From Coraliomargarita sinensis (GTDB lineage Bacteria; Verrucomicrobiota; Verrucomicrobiia; Opitutales; Coraliomargaritaceae), in contig NZ_QHJQ01000004.1 of assembly GCF_003185655.1 (NCBI RefSeq), forward strand, positions 303,258 to 367,257: 64,000 nucleotides of DNA, in the 5' to 3' direction. A program made the position numbers and the translations under genes. The notes under the pieces were generated by a model that was not told the DNA's origin, did no database searches, and saw only the letters and a list, made by a program, of their open reading frames with translations. Numbering within the stretch: position 1 is the first letter of the stretch; every line of letters starts with the position of its first letter. Positions 26,026-35,720 of this stretch are shown one piece after another.

Positions 26026-27657
26026 CTACTTTTTCGGAGTTAACGGGCGCTTGAGAGACTGTGATTCAAGGCTCCAGCGGGAGGACAGTGCGGCCTTACC
26101 CACGGCAGCAGCTATGGGTGCACCACCATCAAGCAGCGCGATGCGCAGGCCTTTGGGCTGGTTCGGCTCAGAGAGAAGCTTGTCGTAGATATCGAAGGCC
26201 ATTTCGGAGGCGCCGAGTTCGTGCAGTAGATTGGCGATGCGCTGGACCAGTGCAGCCTCGTCTCGACTGAAGCTGGTGATGTAGCGAATTACTTTGAGGA
26301 CTTCCAGCGCTTCTTTTTCCTGACCACGCTCCTTGTAAATCCGGCCCAAGCGGTAAGCCACAGCCAGTGAAGGATGTTTGAGAAAGAGTGTTCGCCCGTA
26401 AGCGAGGGCTTCATCTACTGAGGTCTCCGCTTCGAGTCGGTTCAACTGCCGAAGTCCCATATAGGCCGCAAAGGGTGCCTCGGTTGAACTCTCCAACTGG
26501 GCATCCAGATCTTTTTGGAAGGGCCGGTAGAGGGGATCGCCAACAGCTACCGTCTGCCAACTGAGAACAGGGTTACTGTACATAATAGCGTCGCCAAAAT
26601 TATTCCCTCTGAGCAAGTGCTGTAAAAATAAGTGCGGCCGGACCGTAAACTCAAGGTAAGGCTCGTAGACGTAGCCGAAGGTGGCGCAGTACCCTTGAGA
26701 GATGAGTGGCCCGATCCACGACTTGGTGGCGGAACGAACGGTCGTCGCGGAAAAGCTGTGCAGATGGTAGGCAATCGCACCGGGCGGCACCGACCAACGG
26801 GCCTCACGCCAGGGGCCGTAGGCATTGGAACGATACCAGCCAAAATAGAGTGCGGGCGCATCGAGGCGGTCCTGATAGCCGCGCGGGCGTTTGCTGGTCT
26901 CGAACTCGGTATCAAAATAAGCGCCTTCCGCGAGATCACCGGCCTGATTGATCCATTCGTCGCCCTTGGCGTGGGGACCACCGGCATCGATGTAGGCACG
27001 ACCCATTAAACCGTATTTCTCGGCCTGAATCGTTCGATCGATCAGCCGGATGACATCCGCTTTTGTCGGCCCGTCCAGACGGGCGACTTTAAGAATACGA
27101 TTCGCATCGGAATCAGAAACCGGCTTACCCTCGAAATAAGGGTTCGCCTGGAAGGCGGTCATTGAAAGATTGGGTGGCGCAGGAAGCAGGGCCAGCTCGG
27201 AGTCCACCGAGGCACGATTCACCTTGAACTGCTTCGGAATCTTCTCCTGCCCGGGCTCGATCAGGTCGCCCGTATTGGCAATGCGCAGGGGGACTCCCCG
27301 GACAGTGACTAAAAAACGGATGCGATGCACCGAAACGGAAAGGCGTTCGCGTCCGTAGCGATCCTTTTCCGCGCTTTTCACTCCGTTGATCCACTCCCGT
27401 TCCAGCAACTCATCCAGCAGAGGATTACTGATGGTGGTCACATAATCACTCAGGCTAATAGTTTCGTCGCTGCTGGTTTTGAGCCGGACGATATTTTCAA
27501 CCGGAATGCCACGCTGCTCGGCATAATACTCACCGATGGCGACTGAATCCGGATCGTTTTCGTTCACGACCACAACGACCGAATCCGCTTCGGCGGCGAA
27601 GCCCCCAACGCTCAGAGCCAGCGAGAGCCAAGCGAGAAGAAAACAGAAATTGTTCAT
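26026..27657 (-). CDS. TIGR03790-type conserved exported protein
   Basis: About 543 aa from the ATG at 27657; the longer frame to 27705 lacks a better start. A signal peptide (FLLAWLSLALSVGGFAA) is followed by VVVVVNENDPDSVAIGEYYA, then RGIPVENIV. That opening and the later RFLVTVRGVPLRI, RLDGPTKADVIRLIDRTI, GLMGRAYIDAG and GAIAYHLHSFSATTV are what I know as the TIGR03790 family, common in Verrucomicrobiota and Planctomycetota and of unknown function. Residues after ~400 have a TPR-like helical region (LGRIYKERGQEKEALEVLK). It follows infC by 69 bp on the same strand. Confidence 0.8.
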   Translation of the reverse strand: MNNFCFLLAWLSLALSVGGFAAEADSVVVVVNENDPDSVAIGEYYAEQRGIPVENIVRLKTSSDETISLSDYVTTISNPLLDELLEREWINGVKSAEKDRYGRERLSVSVHRIRFLVTVRGVPLRIANTGDLIEPGQEKIPKQFKVNRASVDSELALLPAPPNLSMTAFQANPYFEGKPVSDSDANRILKVARLDGPTKADVIRLIDRTIQAEKYGLMGRAYIDAGGPHAKGDEWINQAGDLAEGAYFDTEFETSKRPRGYQDRLDAPALYFGWYRSNAYGPWREARWSVPPGAIAYHLHSFSATTVRSATKSWIGPLISQGYCATFGYVYEPYLEFTVRPHLFLQHLLRGNNFGDAIMYSNPVLSWQTVAVGDPLYRPFQKDLDAQLESSTEAPFAAYMGLRQLNRLEAETSVDEALAYGRTLFLKHPSLAVAYRLGRIYKERGQEKEALEVLKVIRYITSFSRDEAALVQRIANLLHELGASEMAFDIYDKLLSEPNQPKGLRIALLDGGAPIAAAVGKAALSSRWSLESQSLKRPLTPKK

Positions 27658-27726
27658 TGTCTTCTTCACAGAATTAAAATGCCTCAATCCACTCAAAGTG
27701 CGCATGCGGCGTGCGCCATGAGCGAA

Positions 27727-28359
27727 TTAGCTCTCGTCCTCTTCCTCTTCGTGATCGTCGCTTTCGTCAGGCGCATGATCGGGAGCATTGAACTTCAGCT
27801 TGCGCCGGCTCTCCGGTAAGGGTGAAAGAATTTGCGTGACCTGACGGCCGACCAGCTTGGGGTCGGAATCCGGCGTGGAAACACCGGTTAATTCGTCCGC
27901 CGCCATTTTCACGCGTTCGACACCGAGTTCCTTATGCTCGTTCTCACGGCCGCGGAACTGAAGGGTAAGCTTCACCTTGTTCCCATGGTCGAGAAAGCTT
28001 TCTGCCCGGCGCAGCTTGGTGACAAAGTCGTGCTGGTCGATCTTAACGCGAAACTTCACTTCTTTGAGCTTCGTCGTATGGCTCTTACTGTCCTTCTGCT
28101 TCTTACTTTCCTCGTATTTAAATTTTCCATAATCGAGGATCCGGCAAACTGGAGGCTTTGCCGTGGGCGAAACCTCGATCAATTCGAGCCCGACTTTCTT
28201 GGCCAACTCAAGCGCTTTGGCCGGGGGCATAACTCCAAGGTTGCCTCCTTCAGGACCGATGACACGCACTTCAGGTGCGCGAATGCGTTCATTACGTCTT
28301 GGACCGCGTGGCTTACGATTGCGGTTATATTTACCGCGTGAGTTCGGATATTTAGGCAT
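27727..28359 (-). CDS. infC: Translation initiation factor IF-3
   Basis: 210 aa. A basic N-terminal tail ([20 protein letters not shown]) leads into the IF3-N domain ([52 protein letters not shown]). The IF3-C domain follows ([39 protein letters not shown]), ending with an acidic tail. The N-terminal extension and C-terminal acidic tail make it slightly longer than the ~180-aa E. coli protein. IF-3 keeps 30S subunits free and proofreads the initiator tRNA-start codon pair. The usual rpmI and rplT partners do not follow here. Confidence 0.96.
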   Translation of the reverse strand: MPKYPNSRGKYNRNRKPRGPRRNERIRAPEVRVIGPEGGNLGVMPPAKALELAKKVGLELIEVSPTAKPPVCRILDYGKFKYEESKKQKDSKSHTTKLKEVKFRVKIDQHDFVTKLRRAESFLDHGNKVKLTLQFRGRENEHKELGVERVKMAADELTGVSTPDSDPKLVGRQVTQILSPLPESRRKLKFNAPDHAPDESDDHEEEEDES

Positions 28360-28537
28360 TAATTAATTAGGCTTACGTATCACCCGCATACGGATGTGTG
28401 AATGGAAGAACCAACCGTTACAAAAGCCCGGGCAGCGAAGCGCCGCCCTTCTGAAAAGGCTTCTATCGTCATAGTGTGGGTTGAATGACCATGCGGGAAA
28501 AAAGAAATATGTAAGTATCCGATCCGAGCTTTCAACC

Positions 28538-28909
28538 CTAAATACTAAAGCTCTCGCCACAGCTACAACTGGACTTGGCATTCGGGTTACTGAATTTAAA
28601 ACCTCCACCGACCATTTTGTCGGAGTAATCGAGCTCGGTGCCTTTGAGATAGAGCGCACTCTTGGTGTCGACCAGAATCAAGGCGCCTGAGGAACGAACG
28701 AGAATGTCACCCCGTTTGGGGGCTGCGACAAATTTCATTTTATAGCTTAAGCCGTTGCAACCACCGCCCGTGATCTTGACGCGTAGATAGTCCCCCTTCT
28801 GTTCGCGTTCCGTCAGGGCACTCAATTTGGCACCGGCAGCTGGTGTCACGAGGACGAGTTTCTCGTTTCCTTCGCGTACGCCTTCCGGTATTTCTAAAGC
28901 TTCAACCAT
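28538..28909 (-). CDS. HesB/IscA/ErpA-family iron-sulfur carrier
   Basis: 123 aa from the ATG at 28909; the frame is open to 28951 but the family begins near here. It has VLVTPAAGAKLSAL, then LRVKITGGGCNGLSYKMKF with the first conserved Cys, and the C-terminal SSCSCGESFSI with the other two (Cys-x-Cys-Gly). A-type carriers hold a [2Fe-2S] or [4Fe-4S] cluster between protomers and pass it to apo-enzymes. It starts 38 bp after the stop of pdxA on the same strand and is probably co-transcribed with it. Assignment among IscA, ErpA and SufA is not possible from sequence alone. Confidence 0.93.
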   Translation of the reverse strand: MVEALEIPEGVREGNEKLVLVTPAAGAKLSALTEREQKGDYLRVKITGGGCNGLSYKMKFVAAPKRGDILVRSSGALILVDTKSALYLKGTELDYSDKMVGGGFKFSNPNAKSSCSCGESFSI

Positions 28910-28947
28910 AAATATAGCACTAGTCAAAATGGATACCGCCGCAACCA

Positions 28948-29877
28948 TCAAGCGGTTAATTCCCGAAGCACTCGAACGGCCGCCGCAAAACTGCCGACAT
29001 CCGCTCTCCCCTGGCCCGCCAATTCAAATGCGGTACCGTGGTCCGGACTGGTGCGAACGAAGGGCAGGCCCAGCGTCACATTGACCGCACGGTCAAACTC
29101 CAGTGTTTTCAAAGCGGCCAGGCCCTGATCGTGGTAAGCCGCCACCACGACATCGAAATCCCCCCTGAGCTGGCGATAAAAGACCGTGTCACCGGGCAAG
29201 CAGGAGGACAGGCCTGGCATATTCTCGCGCAGTCGATCCAAGGCCGGGTTCATCACCTCAATTTCCTCATTCCCGAGCAGCCCCTGCTCTCCGGCATGTG
29301 GATTCAATCCGCAGACGCCGATCCGGGGCTCAGCCACACCGTAAAGCTTAGCCAGGTCGTAGGCACGCGCCACGGCCTTTTCCAAACATGCCGCATCCAG
29401 CGCATCCGGCACTTCCCGCAAGGACATATGCCAGGTCGCCAAGACGACCTTCAACTTCTCTCCGACAAAAGCCATGGTCGGCTCCCCACCCCAGGCCTCG
29501 GCAAAAAATTCCGTCTGCCCGAGAAAAGAAAAGCCGGTCTGGTTGAGCCAGTGCTTGTTGACCGGTCCGGTCACCACTCCGCGGTAGCGACCTGCCTGGC
29601 AACCCTGGGCGGCAGCACCCATTGCTTCCAGGGCCAGCGCCGCACCCTCGACACTGGGTAAGCCCGGTTTCATATCGAAGGACGCCTCACCCACCGGCAG
29701 CGTCCGCACTCCGGTTCGGGCATGAAGGTCCTCCAACCAATGCGCGGGACCAATAACGACCGCCTCAGTCGCGAGTGACGCATCCTTGTTCAGGGCGGAC
29801 TCAATTACATCGGGACCGACGCCTGCCGGATCGCCACAGGTAATGGCAATGGGGAGTTTATCCAGCGGTGCACTCAT
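28948..29877 (-). CDS. pdxA: 4-hydroxythreonine-4-phosphate dehydrogenase
   Basis: 309 aa from the ATG at 29877. Motifs of PdxA are clear: PIAITCGDPAGVGPDVI, RYRGVVTGPVNKHWLNQTG, GQTEFFAEAWG, MAFVGEKLKVVLATWHMSLR, IGVCGLNPHAGEQGLLGNEE, VVAAYHDQGLAALKT, VNVTLGLPFVRTSPDHGTAF. It oxidises 4-phospho-hydroxythreonine in DXP-dependent pyridoxal-phosphate synthesis, with metal-binding His residues in the HxxN, YHDQG and SPDHG segments. The start codon overlaps the stop of the upstream 205-aa gene by one base (TGATG), which implies translational coupling. Confidence 0.96.
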   Translation of the reverse strand: MSAPLDKLPIAITCGDPAGVGPDVIESALNKDASLATEAVVIGPAHWLEDLHARTGVRTLPVGEASFDMKPGLPSVEGAALALEAMGAAAQGCQAGRYRGVVTGPVNKHWLNQTGFSFLGQTEFFAEAWGGEPTMAFVGEKLKVVLATWHMSLREVPDALDAACLEKAVARAYDLAKLYGVAEPRIGVCGLNPHAGEQGLLGNEEIEVMNPALDRLRENMPGLSSCLPGDTVFYRQLRGDFDVVVAAYHDQGLAALKTLEFDRAVNVTLGLPFVRTSPDHGTAFELAGQGRADVGSFAAAVRVLRELTA

Positions 29878-30494
29878 CAACCGAAAAGATTCATCTGCGG
29901 TTCCTTGACCATATCGTAAAGTTTGAGCACACGCATGAGCTGGAGCAGCTCCGATTTCTGGTAGCTGTGGTTCACTTCGACATGCCGGAGGAGATTCTCC
30001 AGAATCGTGCTGAAAGTAATGATCCCATCGATCCCGCTTTCTTGAAATAAGCTGATCGCTTCGCTGCGCTGCGGGTCGCTGGTCGGTATTCCCGGCAAGA
30101 CCAGAATCTTCTTACAGGACACTTGCTCCGTCGAAGTCTCTTCATCGAAAAGAGCTTCCTCAAAATCAAAATATTGGTCCGCTCTATTGAGAACATTCTT
30201 CTTCAGGTAATCAAAAATCCGCGAGCTGCTTTTTAAGATGGACGGTGTAAAACGTGAGCTGTGCCAGGCCTGCACCACCACGACCGCACGTTGGATCTTC
30301 AGCATATCCGCGGAAAAGAGCTGATAGCCAGTTTCCGCATCATCGGCCGGTGCACCGGGATTATACACCACCAGTGCAATGGCTTCATCCGCTTGTTTCT
30401 TACGGGTCTGCACCTGATACTTCTTCAGCTGACGCACAAAGAACTTATTCAGTTCGAAGTACTCGCGCACGATATTTTCATCAAAGCCAGCCAT
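29877..30494 (-). CDS. Conserved hypothetical protein coupled to pdxA
   Basis: 205 aa, soluble, without signal or membrane segment. The first third is charged and helical (VREYFELNKFFVRQLKKYQ, then VQTRKKQADEA). The middle has an alternating pattern like a Rossmann-type sheet (IALVVYNPGAP, RAVVVVQAWHSSRF, CKKILVLPGIPTSDPQ) and the end is helical (SELLQLMRVLKLYDMV). I do not recognise the family; NPGAP, WHSS and LPGIPTSD look like conserved loops. Its stop overlaps the pdxA start, so its role may touch PLP synthesis or it may simply be an operon passenger. Confidence 0.75.
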   Translation of the reverse strand: MAGFDENIVREYFELNKFFVRQLKKYQVQTRKKQADEAIALVVYNPGAPADDAETGYQLFSADMLKIQRAVVVVQAWHSSRFTPSILKSSSRIFDYLKKNVLNRADQYFDFEEALFDEETSTEQVSCKKILVLPGIPTSDPQRSEAISLFQESGIDGIITFSTILENLLRHVEVNHSYQKSELLQLMRVLKLYDMVKEPQMNLFG

Positions 30495-30667
30495 GATGGT
30501 TTAAGAATTGCCTCTAAATACTAAAGGTCAATGCCATCGCGCCGATCAGACATTTCTCATTCATACTTCTAAAACATATTAGGAAAGACACTTATTCCAT
30601 GTCATTCTACCCTCTGACATGCTGGCATGCGCAAGCGCAGCCTCTACTGATCGACACAACGACAAAT

Positions 30668-31504
30668 TCAAACCGTGTAGGGCTTCTTGAAAATCGCCCC
30701 ACTCCGGCGCCGCTCGGCAATCCGGTCCTTTTCCTCCTCATTCATCGGGGCCGGGTCGCCGGTCGCCGGGTCGATCTTCCACATAGCCGGCTTCAGATCG
30801 TGATCCACCGCAACCCGGTAATCGAAGACAAAACAATCGCCTTCCCAGAGGCTCTTGTCCTTCGGCATCATTTCGAGATAGCGCAAAATGCCGCCCTTGA
30901 GGTGGTAGACGTTTTTAAAACCCTTCTTCTTCAGGTAGGCCGTCGAACGCTCACAGCGAATCCCGCCGGTGCAATACATGGCAATCTTCTGGTCCTCTTT
31001 ACCCTTGAGCTGCTCGTCGACAAACTTGGCGAAAGACACAAAATCCTCGGTGTCCGGATTGGTCGCCCCTTTAAATCGACCGACCTCCACTTCGTAGTCG
31101 TTGCGGGTATCGATGGTGATGACATCCGGATCCTGGATCAGATCATTCCACTCATCAGGCTCAAGATAGGTGCCCACCACATCGCGGGGATCGGCATTCT
31201 CCTGCCGGAAGGTGACAATTTCAGGCTTCTTTTTCACCTTGAACTTCGGGAACGGGCAGAAATCCGCGTAGGAATATTTGACATCCATGCCCTCAAAGCG
31301 CGGATCGGACTTCAGCAAGGCAATCGTACTGTCGATGGCCTCGTGTGAACCGGCACAGGTCGAGTTGACGCCCTCGGGCGCGACGATCAAAGTCCCGCGC
31401 AGGCCGACTTCCAAACCATGGTCCACCAATCGCTCGGCCCACTCATCGCGGTCCGGCAGTTCGGTAAAATGATAAAAAGCGGCTATTTTCCAACTGTCTG
31501 ACAT
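30668..31504 (-). CDS. trhO: tRNA uridine-34 5-hydroxylase, rhodanese-like TrhO
   Basis: About 278 aa from the ATG at 31504; the frame extends upstream through a GTGAAA-type repeat and is not the true start. It has the YceA/TrhO order: WKIAAFYHFTELPD, LRGTLIVAPEGVNSTCAGSH, YSYADFCPFPKFKVKKKPEI, then the rhodanese domain with VITIDTRNDYEVEVGRFKGA and the active loop MYCTGGIRCERSTAYLKKKG. The catalytic Cys sits in CTGGIRCE. TrhO hydroxylates U34 in certain tRNAs using O2 and prephenate-independent chemistry. Monocistronic here by its spacing. Confidence 0.93.
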   Translation of the reverse strand: MSDSWKIAAFYHFTELPDRDEWAERLVDHGLEVGLRGTLIVAPEGVNSTCAGSHEAIDSTIALLKSDPRFEGMDVKYSYADFCPFPKFKVKKKPEIVTFRQENADPRDVVGTYLEPDEWNDLIQDPDVITIDTRNDYEVEVGRFKGATNPDTEDFVSFAKFVDEQLKGKEDQKIAMYCTGGIRCERSTAYLKKKGFKNVYHLKGGILRYLEMMPKDKSLWEGDCFVFDYRVAVDHDLKPAMWKIDPATGDPAPMNEEEKDRIAERRRSGAIFKKPYTV

Positions 31505-31680
31505 GCGGCACATATGTGCCGAGTAAAAGTGAAAGTGAAGGTGAAAGTGAAAGTGAGCATTTGATCCAAAACACGAATGGCCGCTTCTGTTTTCTTTCTT
31601 GTGCATGGCAAGCAGACCTGTCACTCCCCTACGACTTCACTGCGAACAGTAGCCACCGGATTCTCACTGATCGTTTTTTT

Positions 31681-31883
31681 AACCGTTCATTAACGTGAAT
31701 CGACGTTAATTTTTTATGAGCATTTTCGGCACATTGATTCGTCCTGCCGGCAAGACGATATCCGCAGGCACACGGAATGAACCCAGAGTGCCCGAATATT
31801 TTGCTGACTCACTCAATTGCTCACGCTGAATCCTCCCTATCATTTATCAACAACATCGAAACCATTCACGTTAATGAACGGTT
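31681..31883 (+). promoter_or_regulatory. Inverted-repeat leader element before the DEAD-box helicase gene
   Basis: AACCGTTCATTAACGTGAAT at 31681-31700 is the exact reverse complement of 31864-31883. Inside the left arm's edge is GACGTTAATTTTT (31702-31714). The right arm overlaps the possible start codon at 31874. An element of the same design precedes rph (34797-34949). Confidence 0.65.
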
Positions 31884-31897
31884 TCAAAACAACTTCC

Positions 31898-33448
31898 ATG
31901 GACACGACTTTTACAGACCTCGGGCTGAGCCCGCAACTACTCGACGGCATACACAAACTCGGGTTTGAATCCCCCTCGCCGATTCAGGCACAAACGATTC
32001 CGGCCATCCTTTCCGGCAAAGACATCGTCGGCCTTTCCCAAACCGGCTCGGGCAAGACGGCCGCCTTCGGCCTACCCGCACTGCAAGCGGTGGATATCAA
32101 TCAAAAGGAAGCACAGGTCTTGGTGCTCTGCCCCACGCGAGAGCTCGCCGTCCAAGTTTGCGCCGAGATTCACCGGCTTGGTTCGGCATTAAAGGGCCTC
32201 TCAGCCGTCCCGGTTTACGGCGGCGCTCCGATTGACCGGCAAATGCGTGCCATGCGAAAAGGCGCTCACGTGATCGTCGGCACGCCCGGCCGGGTAATGG
32301 ACCACCTGCGCCGACGCTCACTCAAGACCGACGGCATTAAGATGTGCATCCTCGACGAAGCCGACCGCATGCTCGACATGGGCTTCCGCGAGGACATGGA
32401 AGTCATCCTCGACCAACTGCCGGCCGACCGGCAGACACTCTTCTTCTCCGCCACCATGAACAAAAGCGTTCAGGGGCTGATCCGGGCCTTCAGCCATGAA
32501 GCGGTGGAAATCAGCATCGAGCGTAAAGCGCTGACCGTCGACACCATCGCGCAGGAATACTACGAGGTCCGCAACCGGTCGAAGATCGAAGTCATGTGCC
32601 GGCTGCTTGATCTGGAAACCAAGCCACGCGGCATCGTTTTTTGTAACACCAAACAAATGGTGGAAGATGCCACCGAAGCCCTCGCCGCACGCGGCTATCT
32701 CGCCGACCGGATCCACGGCGACATTGCCCAGAATAACCGGGAGCGGGTGATCAAAAAATTCCGCGATGGCAGCGTAGAGCTACTCGTCGCCACCGACGTG
32801 GCCGCGCGCGGCCTCGATATCGACGATGTGGACGTGGTTTTCAACTACGACCTGCCCTACGACCCCGAGGATTATGTCCACCGCATCGGCCGCACCGGGC
32901 GGGCCGGACGCAGCGGCAAATCGATCACCTTTGTTTACGGCCGGGACATTTACCGCCTCGAAGCGATCGAGCGCTACACCCGCCAGACGATTCGCCGCAT
33001 GCGCATTCCTTCCCTCGAAGAAGTGGAGGGCCGCAAAACCGACAATGTGTTCAATGCGGTCCGCGAGCGTCTGGAATCCGGCGACTACAAGCGGCACGAT
33101 GACTGGATCGAGCGCCTGCTCGACGCCGGCCACACGCCGACCGATATCGCCAGCGCCCTATTCGATTCCTTCAGCAAAGCGGACAACAGCGGCGGCGAGG
33201 AAATCGCCGAAGACCGCGAGCCCTTCGAAGCCAATCCGAAAAAGGGAGGCAAGCCCGGCAAGGGTAAAAAAGGGAAACGTGGCAAGTTCTCCGGCAAAGG
33301 ACCGTATAAAGGCAATTCAGGAAAATTCGAAAAGAAGCCTTTCAAGCCTAAAAGCAACCTGGCCGGCGCCAAGCCCAAGAAGAAATTCTCGGATAAAAAA
33401 GCGAAAAAGAACCCCGAACCGAAACGACGCTTCAAGGTACCGAAGTGA
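31898..33448 (+). CDS. DEAD-box ATP-dependent RNA helicase (RhlE-like)
   Basis: 516 aa from the ATG at 31898; ATG 31874 would add eight residues and lies in the inverted-repeat arm. All helicase motifs are present: [14 protein letters not shown] with the Q motif ([11 protein letters not shown]), [11 protein letters not shown] type ([11 protein letters not shown]), [51 protein letters not shown] and [13 protein letters not shown]. The tail after ~430 is very basic, Lys/Gly-rich ([17 protein letters not shown]), typical of RNA-annealing extensions in RhlE/CsdA types. It would remodel ribosome assembly or structured mRNA. Function is clear, cellular target is not. Confidence 0.95.
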   Translation: MDTTFTDLGLSPQLLDGIHKLGFESPSPIQAQTIPAILSGKDIVGLSQTGSGKTAAFGLPALQAVDINQKEAQVLVLCPTRELAVQVCAEIHRLGSALKGLSAVPVYGGAPIDRQMRAMRKGAHVIVGTPGRVMDHLRRRSLKTDGIKMCILDEADRMLDMGFREDMEVILDQLPADRQTLFFSATMNKSVQGLIRAFSHEAVEISIERKALTVDTIAQEYYEVRNRSKIEVMCRLLDLETKPRGIVFCNTKQMVEDATEALAARGYLADRIHGDIAQNNRERVIKKFRDGSVELLVATDVAARGLDIDDVDVVFNYDLPYDPEDYVHRIGRTGRAGRSGKSITFVYGRDIYRLEAIERYTRQTIRRMRIPSLEEVEGRKTDNVFNAVRERLESGDYKRHDDWIERLLDAGHTPTDIASALFDSFSKADNSGGEEIAEDREPFEANPKKGGKPGKGKKGKRGKFSGKGPYKGNSGKFEKKPFKPKSNLAGAKPKKKFSDKKAKKNPEPKRRFKVPK

Positions 33449-33455
33449 TCGGGAC

Positions 33456-33499
33456 ACAGGCGGGACGCCTGTGCTACGTATAACAGGCGTCCCGCCTGT
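33456..33499. repeat. REP-like hairpin between the helicase and AI-2E genes
   Basis: Two 17-base arms, ACAGGCGGGACGCCTGT and its exact complement, are separated by 10 bases and each arm is itself palindromic. It follows the helicase stop by 7 bp and may act as a terminator (TTTCCTTTC after it) as well as being a dispersed repeat. Related palindromes built on CAGGCTGGAAGCCTG lie in the 10518 and 16395 repeats. Confidence 0.75.
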
Positions 33500-33578
33500 T
33501 TCCTTTCAGTTTTGTCCCGACCATATAAGCCAACGCTTTCCAGTTGATTTCTGGGCATTCCCGCAGCTTCATATCCAC

Positions 33579-34745
33579 GTGTCCGACAGCGAAGCAACCA
33601 AGCCATTTCTTTCACCGAGCCAGAAGCGTATTATCGCGACGGGCTGCACCGCACTGGCCGCCCTCTTTTTGGCTGCTGCCGCCTACTTGCTCTTTGCGCT
33701 ACTGCGGGACTTTGTCGGCGCCTTTCAGGATGTCCTGCTACCCCTGGCCATTGCCGCCATTCTCGCGACTTTGCTTCGCCCGATCATTAGCTTTTGTGAA
33801 AGCCGCACGCGCTTGAATCGGACCGGGGGTATCCTGCTGCTCTTGGGCCTTGTCGTGCTCGTGCTACTTGCCGTCGGAGTCTATGCCGTGCCACCCGTGC
33901 TCCACCAAACCGGTGAATTTCTAAAGGAGCTGCCCGGGCTTCTCGAGCGCTTTCTGGAATATTTGAAAGGCCTGGCGCCGTCCATGTGGCAGTGGCTGAA
34001 AGAACAACTGGGGCAGCCGCCGGACGTCTATTTCCAAAATTTGCTCAAGGAAAATTCCAGCTTGATCCAGAACACTCTGGCTAAAGCGTCTTCCTCGTCC
34101 GGACCTCTTTTCGGCTTACTCGGCGGGTTGTTCGGAAAGATTGCGGCGTATTCGATCATACCGGTCTACCTCTTTTTCATTCTCAAGGGGGATCGTAATA
34201 TCTGGAAAGACATCGACAAGCAGCTGAACTTCCTTCCCAAGGAGCGCCGCGACGACCTCATTTTCCTGATCAAACAGTTCAGTGATATCCTCATCGCCTT
34301 CTTCCGCGGCCAGATCATCATCGGCCTTTTACTCGGCCTGGTCCTGGCAATCGGGTTCGGCCTGGTCGGTCTGAAGTTCGGCATCTTCCTGGGCTTCGTT
34401 CTGGGGCTGCTCAATATCATCCCTTATCTTGGCACCATGATCGGCCTGATCATGGCCCTGCCCCTGGCCTACCTTCAAGACGGCGGTGGCCCGACTCTGG
34501 TCGGGCTTTGTCTGATTGTTTTCATTGTCGGACAAATCCTCACCGACTACGTCTTCACCCCGCGGGTGATGGGCGATAAGACCGGAATGAGCCCGATGCT
34601 CATTATTTTCTCGGTCTTCTTCTGGGGCGCGGCCCTCGGCGGCATCCTCGGGATGATCCTGGCCATCCCGCTCACCGCCTTCTTCCTCGTCTTCTGGCGA
34701 CTGGCCCGCGAAAAGTACCTGCCGGCACTGACGGCGAAAAAATAG
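33579..34745 (+). CDS. AI-2E-family (PerM/TqsA-like) membrane transporter
   Basis: About 388 aa. The frame is open far upstream, antisense or alternate to the helicase gene, so I place the start at the GTG at 33579 (then [16 protein letters not shown]); no ATG fits. About eight transmembrane helices are seen, with [18 protein letters not shown] near the start, a soluble region at ~110-170, then [60 protein letters not shown] and [20 protein letters not shown]. This is PF01594, a family including AI-2 exporter TqsA and Na+/H+ antiporter-like members; the substrate cannot be told. Confidence 0.88.
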   Translation: MSDSEATKPFLSPSQKRIIATGCTALAALFLAAAAYLLFALLRDFVGAFQDVLLPLAIAAILATLLRPIISFCESRTRLNRTGGILLLLGLVVLVLLAVGVYAVPPVLHQTGEFLKELPGLLERFLEYLKGLAPSMWQWLKEQLGQPPDVYFQNLLKENSSLIQNTLAKASSSSGPLFGLLGGLFGKIAAYSIIPVYLFFILKGDRNIWKDIDKQLNFLPKERRDDLIFLIKQFSDILIAFFRGQIIIGLLLGLVLAIGFGLVGLKFGIFLGFVLGLLNIIPYLGTMIGLIMALPLAYLQDGGGPTLVGLCLIVFIVGQILTDYVFTPRVMGDKTGMSPMLIIFSVFFWGAALGGILGMILAIPLTAFFLVFWRLAREKYLPALTAKK

Positions 34746-34796
34746 TCCGCCTATCGTATTAACGATCATTTCGGACACCTGATCGTAAAATAAAGT

Positions 34797-34949
34797 AAAC
34801 CGTTAATTTACGTTTATTGACGTTAATTTTTAAAGAAGTAAGAAAATCCATAGAGCTGTTCGAAGCCGTCAAGACTCTGACGCTTCAGCACTGTCCAAGA
34901 CCAAACCACCGAAACACCATTCACGTTAATTAACGTACATTAACGGTTT
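34797..34949 (+). promoter_or_regulatory. Inverted-repeat leader element before rph
   Basis: AAACCGTTAATTTACGT at 34797-34813 has a reverse-complement partner with one mismatch at 34933-34949, just before the rph start. GACGTTAATTTTT at 34819-34831 follows the left arm with the same 21-bp offset as in the element at 31681. ATTCACGTTAAT also occurs in both right arms. Confidence 0.65.
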
Positions 34950-34957
34950 AAAATAAG

Positions 34958-35716
34958 ATGACAGAACAAACCCAAGAACCTTTCGCCCGTCCCGACGGCC
35001 GCGCCGTCGATCAACTGCGTCCGATTGATTTTCAAATCGGTATCGCTCCACACGCCCTCGGCTCGGTGCTCGTTAGCTTCGGAAATACGCGCGTGATTTG
35101 CGCGGCATCAATCGACAATCGTGTGCCCGGCTGGATGCGCGCCCAAAAGGTCGAAGGCGGCTGGATGACGGCGGAATATTCCATGCTCCCCTACAGCACG
35201 CACGATCGCAAGCAACGTGATATCAGTCGCGGCAAGGCCGATGGGCGGACCATCGAAATCCAGCGCTTGATCGGTCGATCCATGCGGGCGGTTTTCGACT
35301 TGAAAAAACTGACCGGCAAGACGATCTGGCTCGACTGCGATGTGCTACAGGCCGACGGCGGCACGCGCACCGCCTCCATCACCGGGGCTTACGTCGCGGC
35401 GCAGATCGCCATTCAGAAATTAATCGCCAAGGAAGAACTCGAGGAAAACCCGTTCACCGATTCGGTCGCGGCCGTATCGGTAGGCGTCTACAAGGATACG
35501 CCGGTTCTCGACCTCAATTACCCGGAGGACAAAGACGCCAGCGTCGATGCCAACCTCGTCATGACCGGTTCCGGAAAATACGTGGAAGCCCAAAGCTCGG
35601 GCGAGGAAGCCACCTTCACCCGGGAGGAACTGGATACGCTTCTAGAGCTGGGAGCAAAAGGTATCGCCGAAATCAGCCAACTTCAGAAAGCCGCTATCTG
35701 CGAAGGATTGAAATAA
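34958..35716 (+). CDS. rph: Ribonuclease PH
   Basis: 252 aa. RNase PH text throughout: RPDGRAVDQLRPIDFQIGIA, ALGSVLVSFGNTRVICAASI, PGWMRAQKVEGGWMTAEYSM, LPYSTHDRKQRDISRGKADG, RTIEIQRLIGRSMRAVFDL, DCDVLQADGGTRTASITGAY, VAAVSVGVYKDTPVLDLNYP and DANLVMTGSGKYVEAQSSGE. It is a phosphate-dependent 3'-5' exonuclease that trims tRNA 3' ends and forms a hexameric ring. Length is near the usual ~240 aa. It has the inverted-repeat leader shared with the helicase gene, hinting that the two RNA-processing genes share a control. Confidence 0.97.
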   Translation: MTEQTQEPFARPDGRAVDQLRPIDFQIGIAPHALGSVLVSFGNTRVICAASIDNRVPGWMRAQKVEGGWMTAEYSMLPYSTHDRKQRDISRGKADGRTIEIQRLIGRSMRAVFDLKKLTGKTIWLDCDVLQADGGTRTASITGAYVAAQIAIQKLIAKEELEENPFTDSVAAVSVGVYKDTPVLDLNYPEDKDASVDANLVMTGSGKYVEAQSSGEEATFTREELDTLLELGAKGIAEISQLQKAAICEGLK

Positions 35717-35720
35717 GAAG

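Noticed and set aside
31520..31560. Possible continuation of trhO upstream through the GTGAAA repeat
   Set aside because: The encoded His/Phe alternation is a translated simple repeat; the conserved protein begins at 31504.
32826..33578. Long upstream extension of the AI-2E-family frame
   Set aside because: It runs in an alternate frame through the helicase gene and has Ser/Pro/Thr-rich shadow composition; the protein starts near the GTG at 33579.
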